Below, one piece after another: positions 8,849-17,696 of a DNA stretch of 64,000 bases (its first letter is position 1; each line of letters begins with the position of its first letter). This DNA comes from QYOJ01 sp964616825. GTDB lineage: Bacteria > Bacteroidota > Bacteroidia > Bacteroidales > FEN-979. The stretch is from positions 1 through 64,000 of the forward strand of contig CAZTSX010000009.1 in the NCBI GenBank assembly GCA_964616825.1, written 5' to 3'. Position numbers and translations under genes: made by a program. The notes under the pieces were generated by a model, which was not told where the DNA came from, made no database searches, and worked only from the letters and a program-made list of their open reading frames with translations.

Positions 8849-10933
8849 CTACAGATCCAGCGCCTGAACAACTAATTCAGCCACATCCAGGTTCTTGATC
8901 TCCTCTTCTTTATTTTTATATTTTAATCCGTCGGTTATCATAGTCATACAAAAAGGACATGCTGTCGCAATCACTTCAGCCCCGGTTCTGAGCGCCTCTT
9001 CAGTCCGCTCCATATAGATCTCTTTCTCTCCTTCTTCTGCCTCCTTGAAATACTGTCCTCCCCCACCTCCACAGCAGAGCGCAAAACTTTTATGTCGCTC
9101 CATTTCGACCACACCGGGAGTCAAATTGTTCAGGATCGACCGGGATTCTATGTAATGATCATTAGCCCTGCCCAGGTAACAGGGATCATGGAAGGTAACG
9201 GAGATATCGTTGAGCAGATCGGCTTTCAACTTCAACGTCCCGTTCTTCATCGCCCGGTTCAGAAACTGGAGGTAGTTGATCACTTCATACTCTCCTCCGA
9301 GGTCAGGATATTCATTTTTGAAGATGTTGTAGCAATGAGGACAGATAGTCAGGATCTTGCTGATCCCATATGATTTAAACAACTCAATGTTTTGCAAGGC
9401 CTGCATCTGGTAGAGCATCTCGTTGCCGGCGCGGCGGGCCGGATCGCCGGTACACGACTCCTCTTTCCCAAGGACAGCAAAACTGATATCCAAATAATTG
9501 AGGAGTTTGGTGAATGCGCGAGCTACCTTCCGGTATCTGTCATCAAAAGCTCCGGCACATCCAACCCAGAAAAGAAATTCAGGTTTTTCTCCTTTGGCAA
9601 AAAGGTCGGCCATCACAGGTATTTGCAGCTCCTGGCTCTCTGCCCACTGCAGGCGGTCTTCAGGTGAGTATTGCCACGGGGCGCCATTGTTCTCGATGTT
9701 GCTGAAAACGGTTTTAATCAACCCTGGTGCATAAGCCTCCTCCATCACCAGAAATCTCCTTAGATCCAGGATCAGGGTTGGATGATTGATGTTGATCGGG
9801 CACTCTTTGGCGCATGCATTACAAGTTGTGCATGCCCACAACTCTTCAACTGAAATATAGTCTTTCAACAACGCTTTTTGATCTGAATAATCCCGGCCAT
9901 TCTTCACCATGCCGGGTCCTTTCTCTTTCATCCGGGCACGGACATCCATCATGATTTTCCTTGGAGAAAGTCTCTTGCCGGTCAGGTTAGCCGGACAAAC
10001 AGCAGTGCAACGGCCACACTCTGTGCATGAAAGGGAGTCGAAATAGTTTTTCCAGCTGATATCCTCCACATCTTTCACCCCAAACCGTTCAACAGGCTCA
10101 TCTGCAGGTTGAGCAGCAAAAGCCGTATTTGGATCGAGCATCAGTTTCACCTCTTTTGTTACATGATCCATGTTGTCAAGTTTCCCAAGTAGCTCCAACC
10201 TGGAGAGAAACACATTGGGTACCGACATAAACACATGGAAATGCTTTGAGTAGGGAAGCATATTGGCAAAGATGAATATCAGCAGGATATGCGACCACCA
10301 GAAGACTTCATAGAGGATATGCAGGCTCTCTTGCGACATCCCGGAAAAGATTCCGGTCATATACCGGCTTACCGGGTAAATACCATAGACTGTTTCCCTG
10401 GAAAGGTGCTGATAATCAAGATATGCGATATTCATGCCCAGCAGGGAGAGCATCAGTAAAAGGATCATTGTCAGAGCCACATTGGCATCGATGTGTGAGA
10501 TCGGTTTCATCTCAATACCCTCAAATCGCTTGATATGCAAGAAGATGCGGCGAAAGAGAAAGACGAGGATAGAGATCGCTACAAGCAAAGCAAAAATATC
10601 GCCGGAAGCCATGATCACATTATACACCGGGCCCATGAATGATAGAATCCGCTCAGTCCGGAACAGTCCCTCGATGACCATTTCAATGCTTCCGATAAGG
10701 ATTACGCAAAAGCCCCAGAAAACAAGCGCATGGAGGAAACCCAGAACAGGCTTGCGAAAGATCTTTGTCTGGCCGAAAGCAACAGCCAGCATAACTTGAA
10801 TGCGCTTCCCGAAGTCATGGACCGGAAAATTGGCTTTGGTAAACTTGAAATACCGGATGATCCTGCTGATGGTATATGCAAAAACGCCTGCAGTAATCAA
10901 CAGGGTAAGGGCAAAGATCAATTGTCTGGTCAT
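8849..10933 (-). CDS. Membrane Fe-S oxidoreductase, FadF-type ETF:menaquinone oxidoreductase
   Basis: 694 residues. The N-terminal ~250 hold about six membrane segments resembling the NarI-like cytochrome b part of this family. Two [4Fe-4S] motifs follow, CTECGRCTAVCP (about 302) and CTTCNACAKECP (about 367). Two CCG-type (heterodisulfide-reductase) domains follow these, with SCTGDPARR (about 491) and CCGGGGGQY (about 618). This matches Bacillus FadF (YwjF) and the ETF:menaquinone oxidoreductases of fatty-acid-oxidising anaerobes. Those enzymes carry electrons from acyl-CoA dehydrogenase via ETF into the quinone pool. Its start is 2 bases after the etfA stop, and acd follows, which strongly supports that role. 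Direct evidence of the quinone partner is lacking. Confidence 0.85.
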   Translation of the reverse strand: MTRQLIFALTLLITAGVFAYTISRIIRYFKFTKANFPVHDFGKRIQVMLAVAFGQTKIFRKPVLGFLHALVFWGFCVILIGSIEMVIEGLFRTERILSFMGPVYNVIMASGDIFALLVAISILVFLFRRIFLHIKRFEGIEMKPISHIDANVALTMILLLMLSLLGMNIAYLDYQHLSRETVYGIYPVSRYMTGIFSGMSQESLHILYEVFWWSHILLIFIFANMLPYSKHFHVFMSVPNVFLSRLELLGKLDNMDHVTKEVKLMLDPNTAFAAQPADEPVERFGVKDVEDISWKNYFDSLSCTECGRCTAVCPANLTGKRLSPRKIMMDVRARMKEKGPGMVKNGRDYSDQKALLKDYISVEELWACTTCNACAKECPININHPTLILDLRRFLVMEEAYAPGLIKTVFSNIENNGAPWQYSPEDRLQWAESQELQIPVMADLFAKGEKPEFLFWVGCAGAFDDRYRKVARAFTKLLNYLDISFAVLGKEESCTGDPARRAGNEMLYQMQALQNIELFKSYGISKILTICPHCYNIFKNEYPDLGGEYEVINYLQFLNRAMKNGTLKLKADLLNDISVTFHDPCYLGRANDHYIESRSILNNLTPGVVEMERHKSFALCCGGGGGQYFKEAEEGEKEIYMERTEEALRTGAEVIATACPFCMTMITDGLKYKNKEEEIKNLDVAELVVQALDL

Positions 10934-10935
10934 CC

Positions 10936-11907
10936 CTATTTTGATTTTATCTCCCTGAGCGCTTCTACCAGTTTCGGGAGCACCTTCAATGCATCGCCAA
11001 CGATGCCATACTGCGCAGCTTCAAAAACCGGTGCATCTTTATCGGTGTTGACAGCTACGATATATTTGGAGGCGCTGACGCCTGCAATGTGCTGTGTAGC
11101 ACCTGAAATTCCAAATGCGAAATAGAGGTTAGGGCCGATGATTTTCCCGGTCTGACCGGTATGCTCTTCGTGAGGTCTCCATCCTTCGTCCGAAACCGGA
11201 CGGGAACAGGCAGTAGCAGCGCCAAGGAGGTCAGCAAACTCAACCAGGGGTCCCCAGTTGTCAGCTGATTTCATCCCTCTCCCACCGGAAACAACAATCT
11301 CGGCATCAGTGAGCAGAATTTTGCCGGTCTGTTTCTGTACATCCGTTACATTTGTTTTTATCAGATTGTTATCAACCTGCACCTCAATTGTCTCAACGCT
11401 GGCTTCATTAGGTGTTTCGATTACATCGAAGGAGTTTTGCGACAAAGTTAGGATCCGGATATCCGATTTGATTGAAACATTAGCAAATGCATTCCCGGAG
11501 TAGACCTTTTTATATACAATAAATGGATCGATGCTGACTGGAAGTTTGCTAACCCCTGAGCCGATTCCGGCTTTAAGACGAGCAGAAAGACGGGGAGCAA
11601 GCGCTTTTCCGGTGTTATTGTTAGAAAGAATCACAACAGTTGCCCCCTCCCTGGTAGCAACATCGGCTATTACTGACGTATATGCCTGGTTGTCAAGTGT
11701 TTTAAGATTTCCATTATCAATGTGAATGACCTTTTTTACACCATAGTTGCCCAGCTTATCAAGCTCGCTGGATTCAACGGATCCGATTGACAGGGCAATC
11801 GAAGTAGTGTTCAACATCTCAGCTATTTTAGCTGCGTAAGAGACAAGTTCAAATGTGAGTTTCTTGAATTTTCCGTCCCAGTTTTCGACGAATGTTATGA
11901 CTGACAT
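10936..11907 (-). CDS. etfA: Electron transfer flavoprotein alpha subunit
   Basis: 323 residues, normal length for EtfA. The C-terminal FAD-binding domain shows VVSGGRGMKSADNW, SRPVSDEGW, QTGKIIGPNLYFAFGISGA and NTDKDAPVFEAAQYGIVGD, the standard ETF-alpha signature. With EtfB it forms a soluble FAD/AMP heterodimer that carries electrons from acyl-CoA dehydrogenase to the membrane oxidoreductase encoded next. etfB ends 29 bases upstream of the etfA start. Nothing visible indicates the bifurcating subgroup, and the co-encoded membrane oxidoreductase argues for a respiratory role. Confidence 0.95.
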   Translation of the reverse strand: MSVITFVENWDGKFKKLTFELVSYAAKIAEMLNTTSIALSIGSVESSELDKLGNYGVKKVIHIDNGNLKTLDNQAYTSVIADVATREGATVVILSNNNTGKALAPRLSARLKAGIGSGVSKLPVSIDPFIVYKKVYSGNAFANVSIKSDIRILTLSQNSFDVIETPNEASVETIEVQVDNNLIKTNVTDVQKQTGKILLTDAEIVVSGGRGMKSADNWGPLVEFADLLGAATACSRPVSDEGWRPHEEHTGQTGKIIGPNLYFAFGISGATQHIAGVSASKYIVAVNTDKDAPVFEAAQYGIVGDALKVLPKLVEALREIKSK

Positions 11908-11936
11908 ATTTTGTTTTTTTACGTGAATGAAATCAA

Positions 11937-12686
11937 TTAAATCAATTTTGCCTCATTCTGCAACAGCTCAATAAGTTCTGCAGGGTTTTCGGCATCAACA
12001 AACTTACAGGCTGCACGTGGCTTAGGCATTTCATACCCAATAATCTCTGTCATAACCTCTACAGCAGCGGGCTCTATTACAATGATAGGCTTTGAGCGGG
12101 CCATCATGATTCCCCGCATTGAGGGAATCCGGGGCTCTTTGGTAATCCCCTTCTGTACGATAGCCACGAAGGGCATTGGAACAGTGACGGTCTCGTTCCC
12201 GCCGTCAATTTCACGGGTGATGACATCCTCTCCATTTTCAAGATTCAGAGCGGAGACAGCGGAGACAGAAGGAATTCCAAGAAATTCAGCAAGCATTCCT
12301 CCTACCGTTGAACAGTTAAAATCACTCGATTCGATACCACACAGGATGATATCATAAGGATCATTGTTCAGGACTTCAGCAAGCTGAAAGGCTACAAAAT
12401 AGCCATCTGTGGCATCTGCGTTTATCCGGATGGCATCGTCAGCGCCAATGGCCAGCGCTTTCCGGATAGTAGGTTCCGATTCAACAGGTCCGACATGAGC
12501 AACGGTCACTTTCTCAATTCCGTTGGCCGGCTCATCTTTCAACTCCAGGGCACGGGTGAGTGCGAGTTCATCCCATGGATTGATAATCCATTGGATCCCG
12601 GTTTCATCCAGCTTTTTGAGATCATCAATAAACTTGATCTTCGTCGTAGTGTCAGGAACATTGCTGATACAAACTAATATTTTCAT
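11937..12686 (-). CDS. etfB: Electron transfer flavoprotein beta subunit
   Basis: 249 residues, typical of EtfB. The N-terminus (MKILVCISNVPDTTTKI) and the region LCGIESSDFNCSTVGGMLAE match the ETF-beta fold and its AMP-binding loop. It is the first gene of the etfB-etfA-FadF-like-acd run. A TAnnTTTG box 26 bases upstream suggests that the run has its own promoter, separate from fabI. Confidence 0.95.
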   Translation of the reverse strand: MKILVCISNVPDTTTKIKFIDDLKKLDETGIQWIINPWDELALTRALELKDEPANGIEKVTVAHVGPVESEPTIRKALAIGADDAIRINADATDGYFVAFQLAEVLNNDPYDIILCGIESSDFNCSTVGGMLAEFLGIPSVSAVSALNLENGEDVITREIDGGNETVTVPMPFVAIVQKGITKEPRIPSMRGIMMARSKPIIVIEPAAVEVMTEIIGYEMPKPRAACKFVDAENPAELIELLQNEAKLI

Positions 12687-12711
12687 AAGGTTCTCTGTTT
12701 AGTTAGGTGTG

Positions 12712-12719
12712 CAAATTTA
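12712..12719 (-). promoter_or_regulatory. Candidate promoter of the etfBA/acyl-CoA dehydrogenase run
   Basis: The minus strand reads TAAATTTG (TAnnTTTG), 26 bases before the etfB ATG, in the 42-base gap after fabI. No -33 TTTG is seen. Confidence 0.45.
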
Positions 12720-12728
12720 AAAGAAAAA

Positions 12729-13559
12729 TCATTCATTCTCATCCAGAGATTTATTATACTGAGTCATCGCACTCAGGCTCATTCCCATACTTGAAAAACC
12801 ACCATCGTGGAAGATGTTTTGCATGGTGATCTTCTTAGACAAATCGGAAAACAGAACAACACAGAAGTTGGCACACTCATCGGCTGAAGCATTCCCCAAC
12901 GGGGACATCCGTTCAGTGAAATCCATTAAGGCATCAATCCCTTTCACTCCGCTCCCGGCTGTAGTAATGGTTGGGGATTGCGAGATGGTGTTGACCCGGA
13001 TTTGTTTCTCCCTTCCATAGATATATCCGAAACTCCGTGCAATGGATTCAAGCATGGCTTTGGCATCTGCCATATCGTTGTATCTGTATAGCGTCCGTTG
13101 GGCGGCGATATATGAGAGCGCCAGCACAGAACCCCACTCATTAATGGCGTCCAGCTTTTTGGCAACCTGCAACATCTTATGGAACGACATAGCAGAAATA
13201 TCAATGGTTTTCTGATAAAAATCATAATTCAGATTATCATATTTCCTGCTTTTCCTGACATTCATTGACATGGCGATGGAGTGCAGAATAAAATCAACTT
13301 TGCTTCCCAGGATTTCCATGGAGTGCTCAAACACCCTCTCCAGGTCATCCACGCTTGTGGCGTCAGCCGGAATGATCTCAGAACCACAATGTGTTGCCAA
13401 CTCCGACAGTTGGCCAAAGCGGAGGGCTAAAGGTGTATTGGTCAGCGTGAAGGTAGCGCCTTCCTCGTGAGCCTTCATCGCAACCTTCCAGGCAATAGAT
13501 TTTTCATCCAGCGCCCCGAAGATGATCCCTTTTTTCCCTTTTAACAGGTTATGTGCCAT
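12729..13559 (-). CDS. fabI: Enoyl-[acyl-carrier-protein] reductase (NADH) FabI
   Basis: 276 residues. An SDR-fold FabI that reduces trans-2-enoyl-ACP in the last step of each fatty-acid elongation cycle. The N-terminal cofactor site reads GKKGIIFGALDEKSIAW. The FabI catalytic pair is Y160 and K167 in RYNDMADAK, with the Tyr-X6-Lys spacing. It overlaps the end of recN by 11 bases and is the last gene of the bamD-rpoZ-coaBC-porD-recN run. It lies directly beside the fatty-acid oxidation genes, but a separate promoter candidate precedes etfB. Confidence 0.93.
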   Translation of the reverse strand: MAHNLLKGKKGIIFGALDEKSIAWKVAMKAHEEGATFTLTNTPLALRFGQLSELATHCGSEIIPADATSVDDLERVFEHSMEILGSKVDFILHSIAMSMNVRKSRKYDNLNYDFYQKTIDISAMSFHKMLQVAKKLDAINEWGSVLALSYIAAQRTLYRYNDMADAKAMLESIARSFGYIYGREKQIRVNTISQSPTITTAGSGVKGIDALMDFTERMSPLGNASADECANFCVVLFSDLSKKITMQNIFHDGGFSSMGMSLSAMTQYNKSLDENE

Positions 13560-15210
13560 TGTTTATCAACTCTTTTGCCGTTTGAAATGAAGCCTTGGTT
13601 ACCCGGTCGCTACTTACCATCTTAGCGATCTCTTCTACTCGTTCATCCATGTTCAGTTTCCTGATCTTCGAACAGGTTGTTTCGTTGTCATCCTCCTTAA
13701 ATACCCAGTAATGCGCATCTCCTTTCCCGGCAATCTGAGGCAAATGAGTAATGACGATGACCTGCATAGGCGCGGACATGCGCTTGAGAATAGTTCCGAC
13801 TTTTCCTGCAATATCCCCGGACACCCCACTGTCGATCTCATCAAATATAATCGTTGGCAATAAGTTCTTCCGGCTGATCATCGATTTGATGCTCAGCATG
13901 AGTCGCGACAACTCACCACCGGAGGCTATTTTTGCCACCTCGTTCGTGGCAACACCTTTATTGGCGCTGAAAAGGAACTTTACGCGATCAATCCCATCCT
14001 GGGAGCACGTGGTCTCCTGTGCACAACTAATCTGAAACTGCGCAGAGGGCATTCCAAGCTCTTTCAGTGATGCCAGGATCTCTTTTTCAAAGGAGGGGAT
14101 CGCTTTGACCCGGATGGCTGACATTTTACTGGCCAGTTCAAATAACTTTTTTCCGGCAGTTTCAGTTTGCTTTTGGAGTTTATCGATCACGCTATCCAGG
14201 CTTTCTGTTTCGACCAATCTGGCAGCGAGATCCTCTTTGAGTTGGATCAGTTCCCCGATTGTTGAGATCTGATGTTTTTTCTGCAGCCTGAAGATCGTAT
14301 CAAGGCGACCGCTTACCTCTTCAATCTCTTGTGGATCGAAATATACGTCATCATTGAGCCGCTGCAGTTCTCCGGTGATATCTTTGACATCTATCAGGTT
14401 GGTTTCCAGCCTGTCGACAAGATCGGCTACCGGGCTATGAAAACCGGAAATGCCTTTCAGTGAAGCTACAACTTCGGTAAGCATTGAAATAACATTCGAT
14501 TCAGTGCTGTCGAGGATCATGTTGGAACGTGAAAGTCCGGCTTTGATCTCCTCGGCATGGGATAAGAGCGCTAGCTTCTTTTCAAGCTCTTCCTGCTCGC
14601 CATTTAATAAATTTGCCTTCTCGAGCTCGTCAAATAGAAACTTCAGGTAATCGGATTCGTTCCGCATACTGGCCTCACTCGCCTTCAACTTTTCCAGCTT
14701 GTGAACCATCACCTGATGGTCGCGATACAGTTTTCGGTAGGCCAGAAATGTATCCTGGTTGTTCGAATAGTCATCCAGGATCTCAAGCTGGTAGTTAGCC
14801 TGGTTCAAGGTAATGATTGAATGCTGTGAATGGATATTGACTAACCTGTCGCCAAGCGCTTTTAACTGCGACAGATTCACGGGTGTGTCATTGATAAAGG
14901 CACGCGATTTCCCATTCGGGGAGATTTCACGACGAAGGATAGAAACATCATCGTAATCAAGTTCATTTGTGATAAAAAACTCCTCCAGACCGTAGTTTTT
15001 GACCTGAAAAGAGCCTTCAACGATGCACTTTGCTGCCTTATTGAATAAGACGGAACTATCGGCACGCTGACCAAGGATCAGAGAGAGAGCGCCAACAAGG
15101 ATAGACTTCCCGGAACCGGTTTCCCCGGTAATCACAGAAAATCCGCCGGCCAAATCGATGTCCAGCTTTCGTATTAAAGCATAATTTTCAACAGTAAGCT
15201 TTAATAGCAT
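13549..15210 (-). CDS. recN: DNA repair protein RecN
   Basis: 553 residues, an SMC-like ATPase for double-strand-break repair. Walker A is GETGSGKS (29-36). The C-terminal part has the ABC signature region ASGGELSRLMLSIK and the Walker B-type IIFDEIDSGVSGDIAGKVG. Central coiled-coil stretches (about 150-390) separate the two halves, as in the family. It sits 20 bases after porD and overlaps fabI by 11 bases, so it is part of the same operon. Confidence 0.95.
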   Translation of the reverse strand: MLLKLTVENYALIRKLDIDLAGGFSVITGETGSGKSILVGALSLILGQRADSSVLFNKAAKCIVEGSFQVKNYGLEEFFITNELDYDDVSILRREISPNGKSRAFINDTPVNLSQLKALGDRLVNIHSQHSIITLNQANYQLEILDDYSNNQDTFLAYRKLYRDHQVMVHKLEKLKASEASMRNESDYLKFLFDELEKANLLNGEQEELEKKLALLSHAEEIKAGLSRSNMILDSTESNVISMLTEVVASLKGISGFHSPVADLVDRLETNLIDVKDITGELQRLNDDVYFDPQEIEEVSGRLDTIFRLQKKHQISTIGELIQLKEDLAARLVETESLDSVIDKLQKQTETAGKKLFELASKMSAIRVKAIPSFEKEILASLKELGMPSAQFQISCAQETTCSQDGIDRVKFLFSANKGVATNEVAKIASGGELSRLMLSIKSMISRKNLLPTIIFDEIDSGVSGDIAGKVGTILKRMSAPMQVIVITHLPQIAGKGDAHYWVFKEDDNETTCSKIRKLNMDERVEEIAKMVSSDRVTKASFQTAKELINNGT

Positions 15211-15230
15211 GAGCCAGTGTGTGTTAATAA

Positions 15231-16136
15231 CTATTTTCCTTCGAGTATCGCCTGGTATTTCGAGCTGTTGGCAGGATCAATCTCCTTCAGGATGTTAACC
15301 ACATTATTCTTCTCCATCGGGGGTACACGCGAGCTGGAATAGATGTTTACAAATTCATCTTTTTTCGCATCCAGTGTGATTTGCAACAGAAAAAGACCCG
15401 GTTTCTCATTGGAGATCTTCTCAAGCAAACTCAGACTCTCTGTCACTTTACTCCTACCCAGATCGACGCGTTGATACATCTGGTCCATCCCCAGACGATT
15501 GTATATGTATGAGAATTCGCGCATGGCACCGTTTGCGGGATTGAGAACATTTTCCACCAGATGGTACCGGTTCTTATCTCCCTCAAATGCTTTCCAGCCA
15601 GTCTCTTGTGTGCTCTGTGCCATGTTGACAATCTCCTGTGCCTTTTCGAAAAAGGGTGTTCCTCCATATTGTGTGAATGAGTCCATGTAGAATCCAAGAA
15701 ACATATAGGTATAATAGGCGAGTATAGAAGTCAGGTTCGAGGTAAACACCCCTTCAGAATAATTTAACGGTTCATATTCAACATATCTAAAGCTGAAATC
15801 CCGGTCAATATAATTGAGAAGTATGGTATTGTAGGCGGAGTTGAATACCGGCCTGCGAAGGACCAGGTTCAGGGTGCCGCGAAAATCATCGGTACTGGGC
15901 CGTTCGTTGATCATGATCAGGATCGTACACTCGATTCGTTCTTCGATTTTCACGTTATAGCCTGACCATGTACGGTTGTTCATGAACTCATAAATGGCTG
16001 TCTGAAGTGTTTCAAATACCTGTTTATCTGTACCTTCAAGCCTGGGTGCCGTTACACTTACCACACAGTCCAGCTCCTGTGCAGATAGTTGCATTGCAGA
16101 GAGCGACAGAAAAAGGAACAAGGTAATCTTCTTCAT
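15231..16136 (-). CDS. porD: PorD/DUF4835-family type IX secretion protein
   Basis: 301 residues with a clear signal peptide (MKKITLFLFLSLSAMQLSAQ). The start of the mature protein (ELDCVVSVTAPRLEGTDKQVF) and the length fit the DUF4835/PorD family, a periplasmic protein associated with type IX secretion in Porphyromonas. Its position between coaBC (5 bases upstream) and recN (20 bases downstream) is the usual one for the family. The presence of sorting-domain cargo elsewhere in the window is consistent with a T9SS. The name rests on family recognition without a search, so the exact function is less certain than the family. Confidence 0.75.
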   Translation of the reverse strand: MKKITLFLFLSLSAMQLSAQELDCVVSVTAPRLEGTDKQVFETLQTAIYEFMNNRTWSGYNVKIEERIECTILIMINERPSTDDFRGTLNLVLRRPVFNSAYNTILLNYIDRDFSFRYVEYEPLNYSEGVFTSNLTSILAYYTYMFLGFYMDSFTQYGGTPFFEKAQEIVNMAQSTQETGWKAFEGDKNRYHLVENVLNPANGAMREFSYIYNRLGMDQMYQRVDLGRSKVTESLSLLEKISNEKPGLFLLQITLDAKKDEFVNIYSSSRVPPMEKNNVVNILKEIDPANSSKYQAILEGK

Positions 16137-16141
16137 GGATT

Positions 16142-17347
16142 TCAGTTTGATTTGATATATTCCGAGATTGCAAACAGGATATCGGATGCAACCTCTTTTT
16201 TTGATTTAAGATTTCCTTTGATCGTTTTCCCGTTCTTCGTTAAAATCGTTACCTTATTGGTTGGGAATCCAAATCCCGCTCCCTTTTCGTTTAACGAATT
16301 CAAAACGATAAGATCCAGCGACTTACTCTTCAATTTCTCTTTCGCATTTTCCATTTCGTTATCCGTCTCAAGAGCAAATCCTATGAAACATTGATCCTCT
16401 TTTTTAAGTTTCTTCAACTCATGCAGGATATCAGTCGTGGGAGATAATTCCAGGGTTATAAGGTCAGAGCGCTTCTTCAGTTTCCCTGAAAGAGGTTTTT
16501 TAATCGTATAGTCAGCCACGGCAGCAGCCATGATAAGGATATCTGTCTTTGAAATCTGCTTGCGGCAAGCCTGTAGCATTTCGGTAGCAGATGTGACATC
16601 AATTCGCTTGATGGTTGGGTGGATTTCATGGTTGTCAACAGGTCCGGTAATCAGGGTCACATTCCCACCCCGGTTGGCAGCTTCGTTTGCCAGGCTGAAA
16701 CCCATCAAGCCGGAAGAGTGGTTTCCAAGGAACCTGACCGGATCGATCTTTTCATGGGTAGGACCTGCGGTCACCAGAATCTTCTTCCCTTTCAGCTCCT
16801 GTGACTGAAAAAAAAAATCGCAGATGATCTCGAAAAGTTTCTCTGGCTCCTCCATCCGGCCAGGGCCGGAAAGTCCACTGGCAAGCTCTCCTACCTGGGC
16901 ATCAATGATCGTATTCCCAAAGGATTTCAGGATCTCAAGATTCTTCTGAGTAGAGGGATGCTGAAACATGTCAAGGTCCATTGAAGGAGCTAGCATGACC
17001 GGACATTTTGCAGATAAGTAAGCTGTAACCAGGAAATTATCTGCTATGCCATGTGCCATCTTTCCCATCGTATTTGCAGTCAGAGGAGCAAAAAGCATCA
17101 GGTCGGCCCATTGCCCGAGTTCTACATGACTGTTCCAGGCGCCTGTCTCCAGGTTAAACGGATGAAAGATAACATCATGCTTTGAAAGAGTAGCCAGGGT
17201 CAGAGGTGTGACAAAATCACGGGCGGCAGCAGTCATGATTACTCTTACATCTGCTCCTTCTCTGATAAGCAATCGAATGAGATATGGGATCTTATATGCA
17301 GCGATTCCGCCGGTGATCCCAAGAACAATATGTTTTCCTTTCAGCAT
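16142..17347 (-). CDS. coaBC: Bifunctional phosphopantothenoylcysteine decarboxylase / phosphopantothenate-cysteine ligase
   Basis: 401 residues from the ATG at 17347; a TTG one codon earlier is less likely. The N-terminal flavoprotein decarboxylase (about 1-180) has GITGGIAAYK, the catalytic His (H74 in WNSHVELG) and APSMDLDM in place of the E. coli PXMNXXMW motif. The C-terminal ligase starts near GKKILVTAGPTHEKIDPVRF. It catalyses two steps from phosphopantothenate to phosphopantetheine in CoA synthesis. The flap reads GELASGLSGPGRM, with Ser where E. coli has the reactive Cys158. It sits between rpoZ and porD. Confidence 0.94.
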   Translation of the reverse strand: MLKGKHIVLGITGGIAAYKIPYLIRLLIREGADVRVIMTAAARDFVTPLTLATLSKHDVIFHPFNLETGAWNSHVELGQWADLMLFAPLTANTMGKMAHGIADNFLVTAYLSAKCPVMLAPSMDLDMFQHPSTQKNLEILKSFGNTIIDAQVGELASGLSGPGRMEEPEKLFEIICDFFFQSQELKGKKILVTAGPTHEKIDPVRFLGNHSSGLMGFSLANEAANRGGNVTLITGPVDNHEIHPTIKRIDVTSATEMLQACRKQISKTDILIMAAAVADYTIKKPLSGKLKKRSDLITLELSPTTDILHELKKLKKEDQCFIGFALETDNEMENAKEKLKSKSLDLIVLNSLNEKGAGFGFPTNKVTILTKNGKTIKGNLKSKKEVASDILFAISEYIKSN

Positions 17348-17357
17348 CAAAGAGAGT

Positions 17358-17696
17358 TTAAATGATCTCCTCTTTTTGCTCTGGTTCAGGTTTCCGGAAA
17401 TAGATCTCTTCGTGGTTGTATTCGTGAATAGCGATTAATGTTGGCTTTGGGAGATGCTCGTAGTATTTGGCGATCTCAATTTGTTCACGATTTTCAAAGA
17501 TCTCTTCCAGGTTATCTGTGGTGGTTGCAAATTCGGATAGCTTCTGATTCAACTCCTCCTTCATCTCCGCGGAAATCTGATTAGCCCGTTTTGAGATTAT
17601 CGCCAGGGTTTCATACAGATTTCCTGTTCCTCCGGTATAATCCTCAATATTTCGGGTAACCGAAACCGTGTCTGTCTTTACTTTTTTATAATCCAT
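17358..17696 (-). CDS. rpoZ: RNA polymerase omega subunit (Rpb6-like)
   Basis: 112 residues. The stretch NLYETLAIISKRANQIS is the omega/Rpb6 core motif, which helps fold and latch the beta' subunit. Bacteroidota omega proteins diverge from the Proteobacterial type and often sit between bamD and coaBC, as here. The start overlaps the end of bamD by 11 bases, and coaBC begins 10 bases after the stop. Confidence 0.85.
   Translation of the reverse strand: MDYKKVKTDTVSVTRNIEDYTGGTGNLYETLAIISKRANQISAEMKEELNQKLSEFATTTDNLEEIFENREQIEIAKYYEHLPKPTLIAIHEYNHEEIYFRKPEPEQKEEII

Noticed and set aside
13549..13559. Frameshift at the recN-fabI junction
   Set aside because: The overlap is a normal 11-base gene overlap; both frames are intact and full length.
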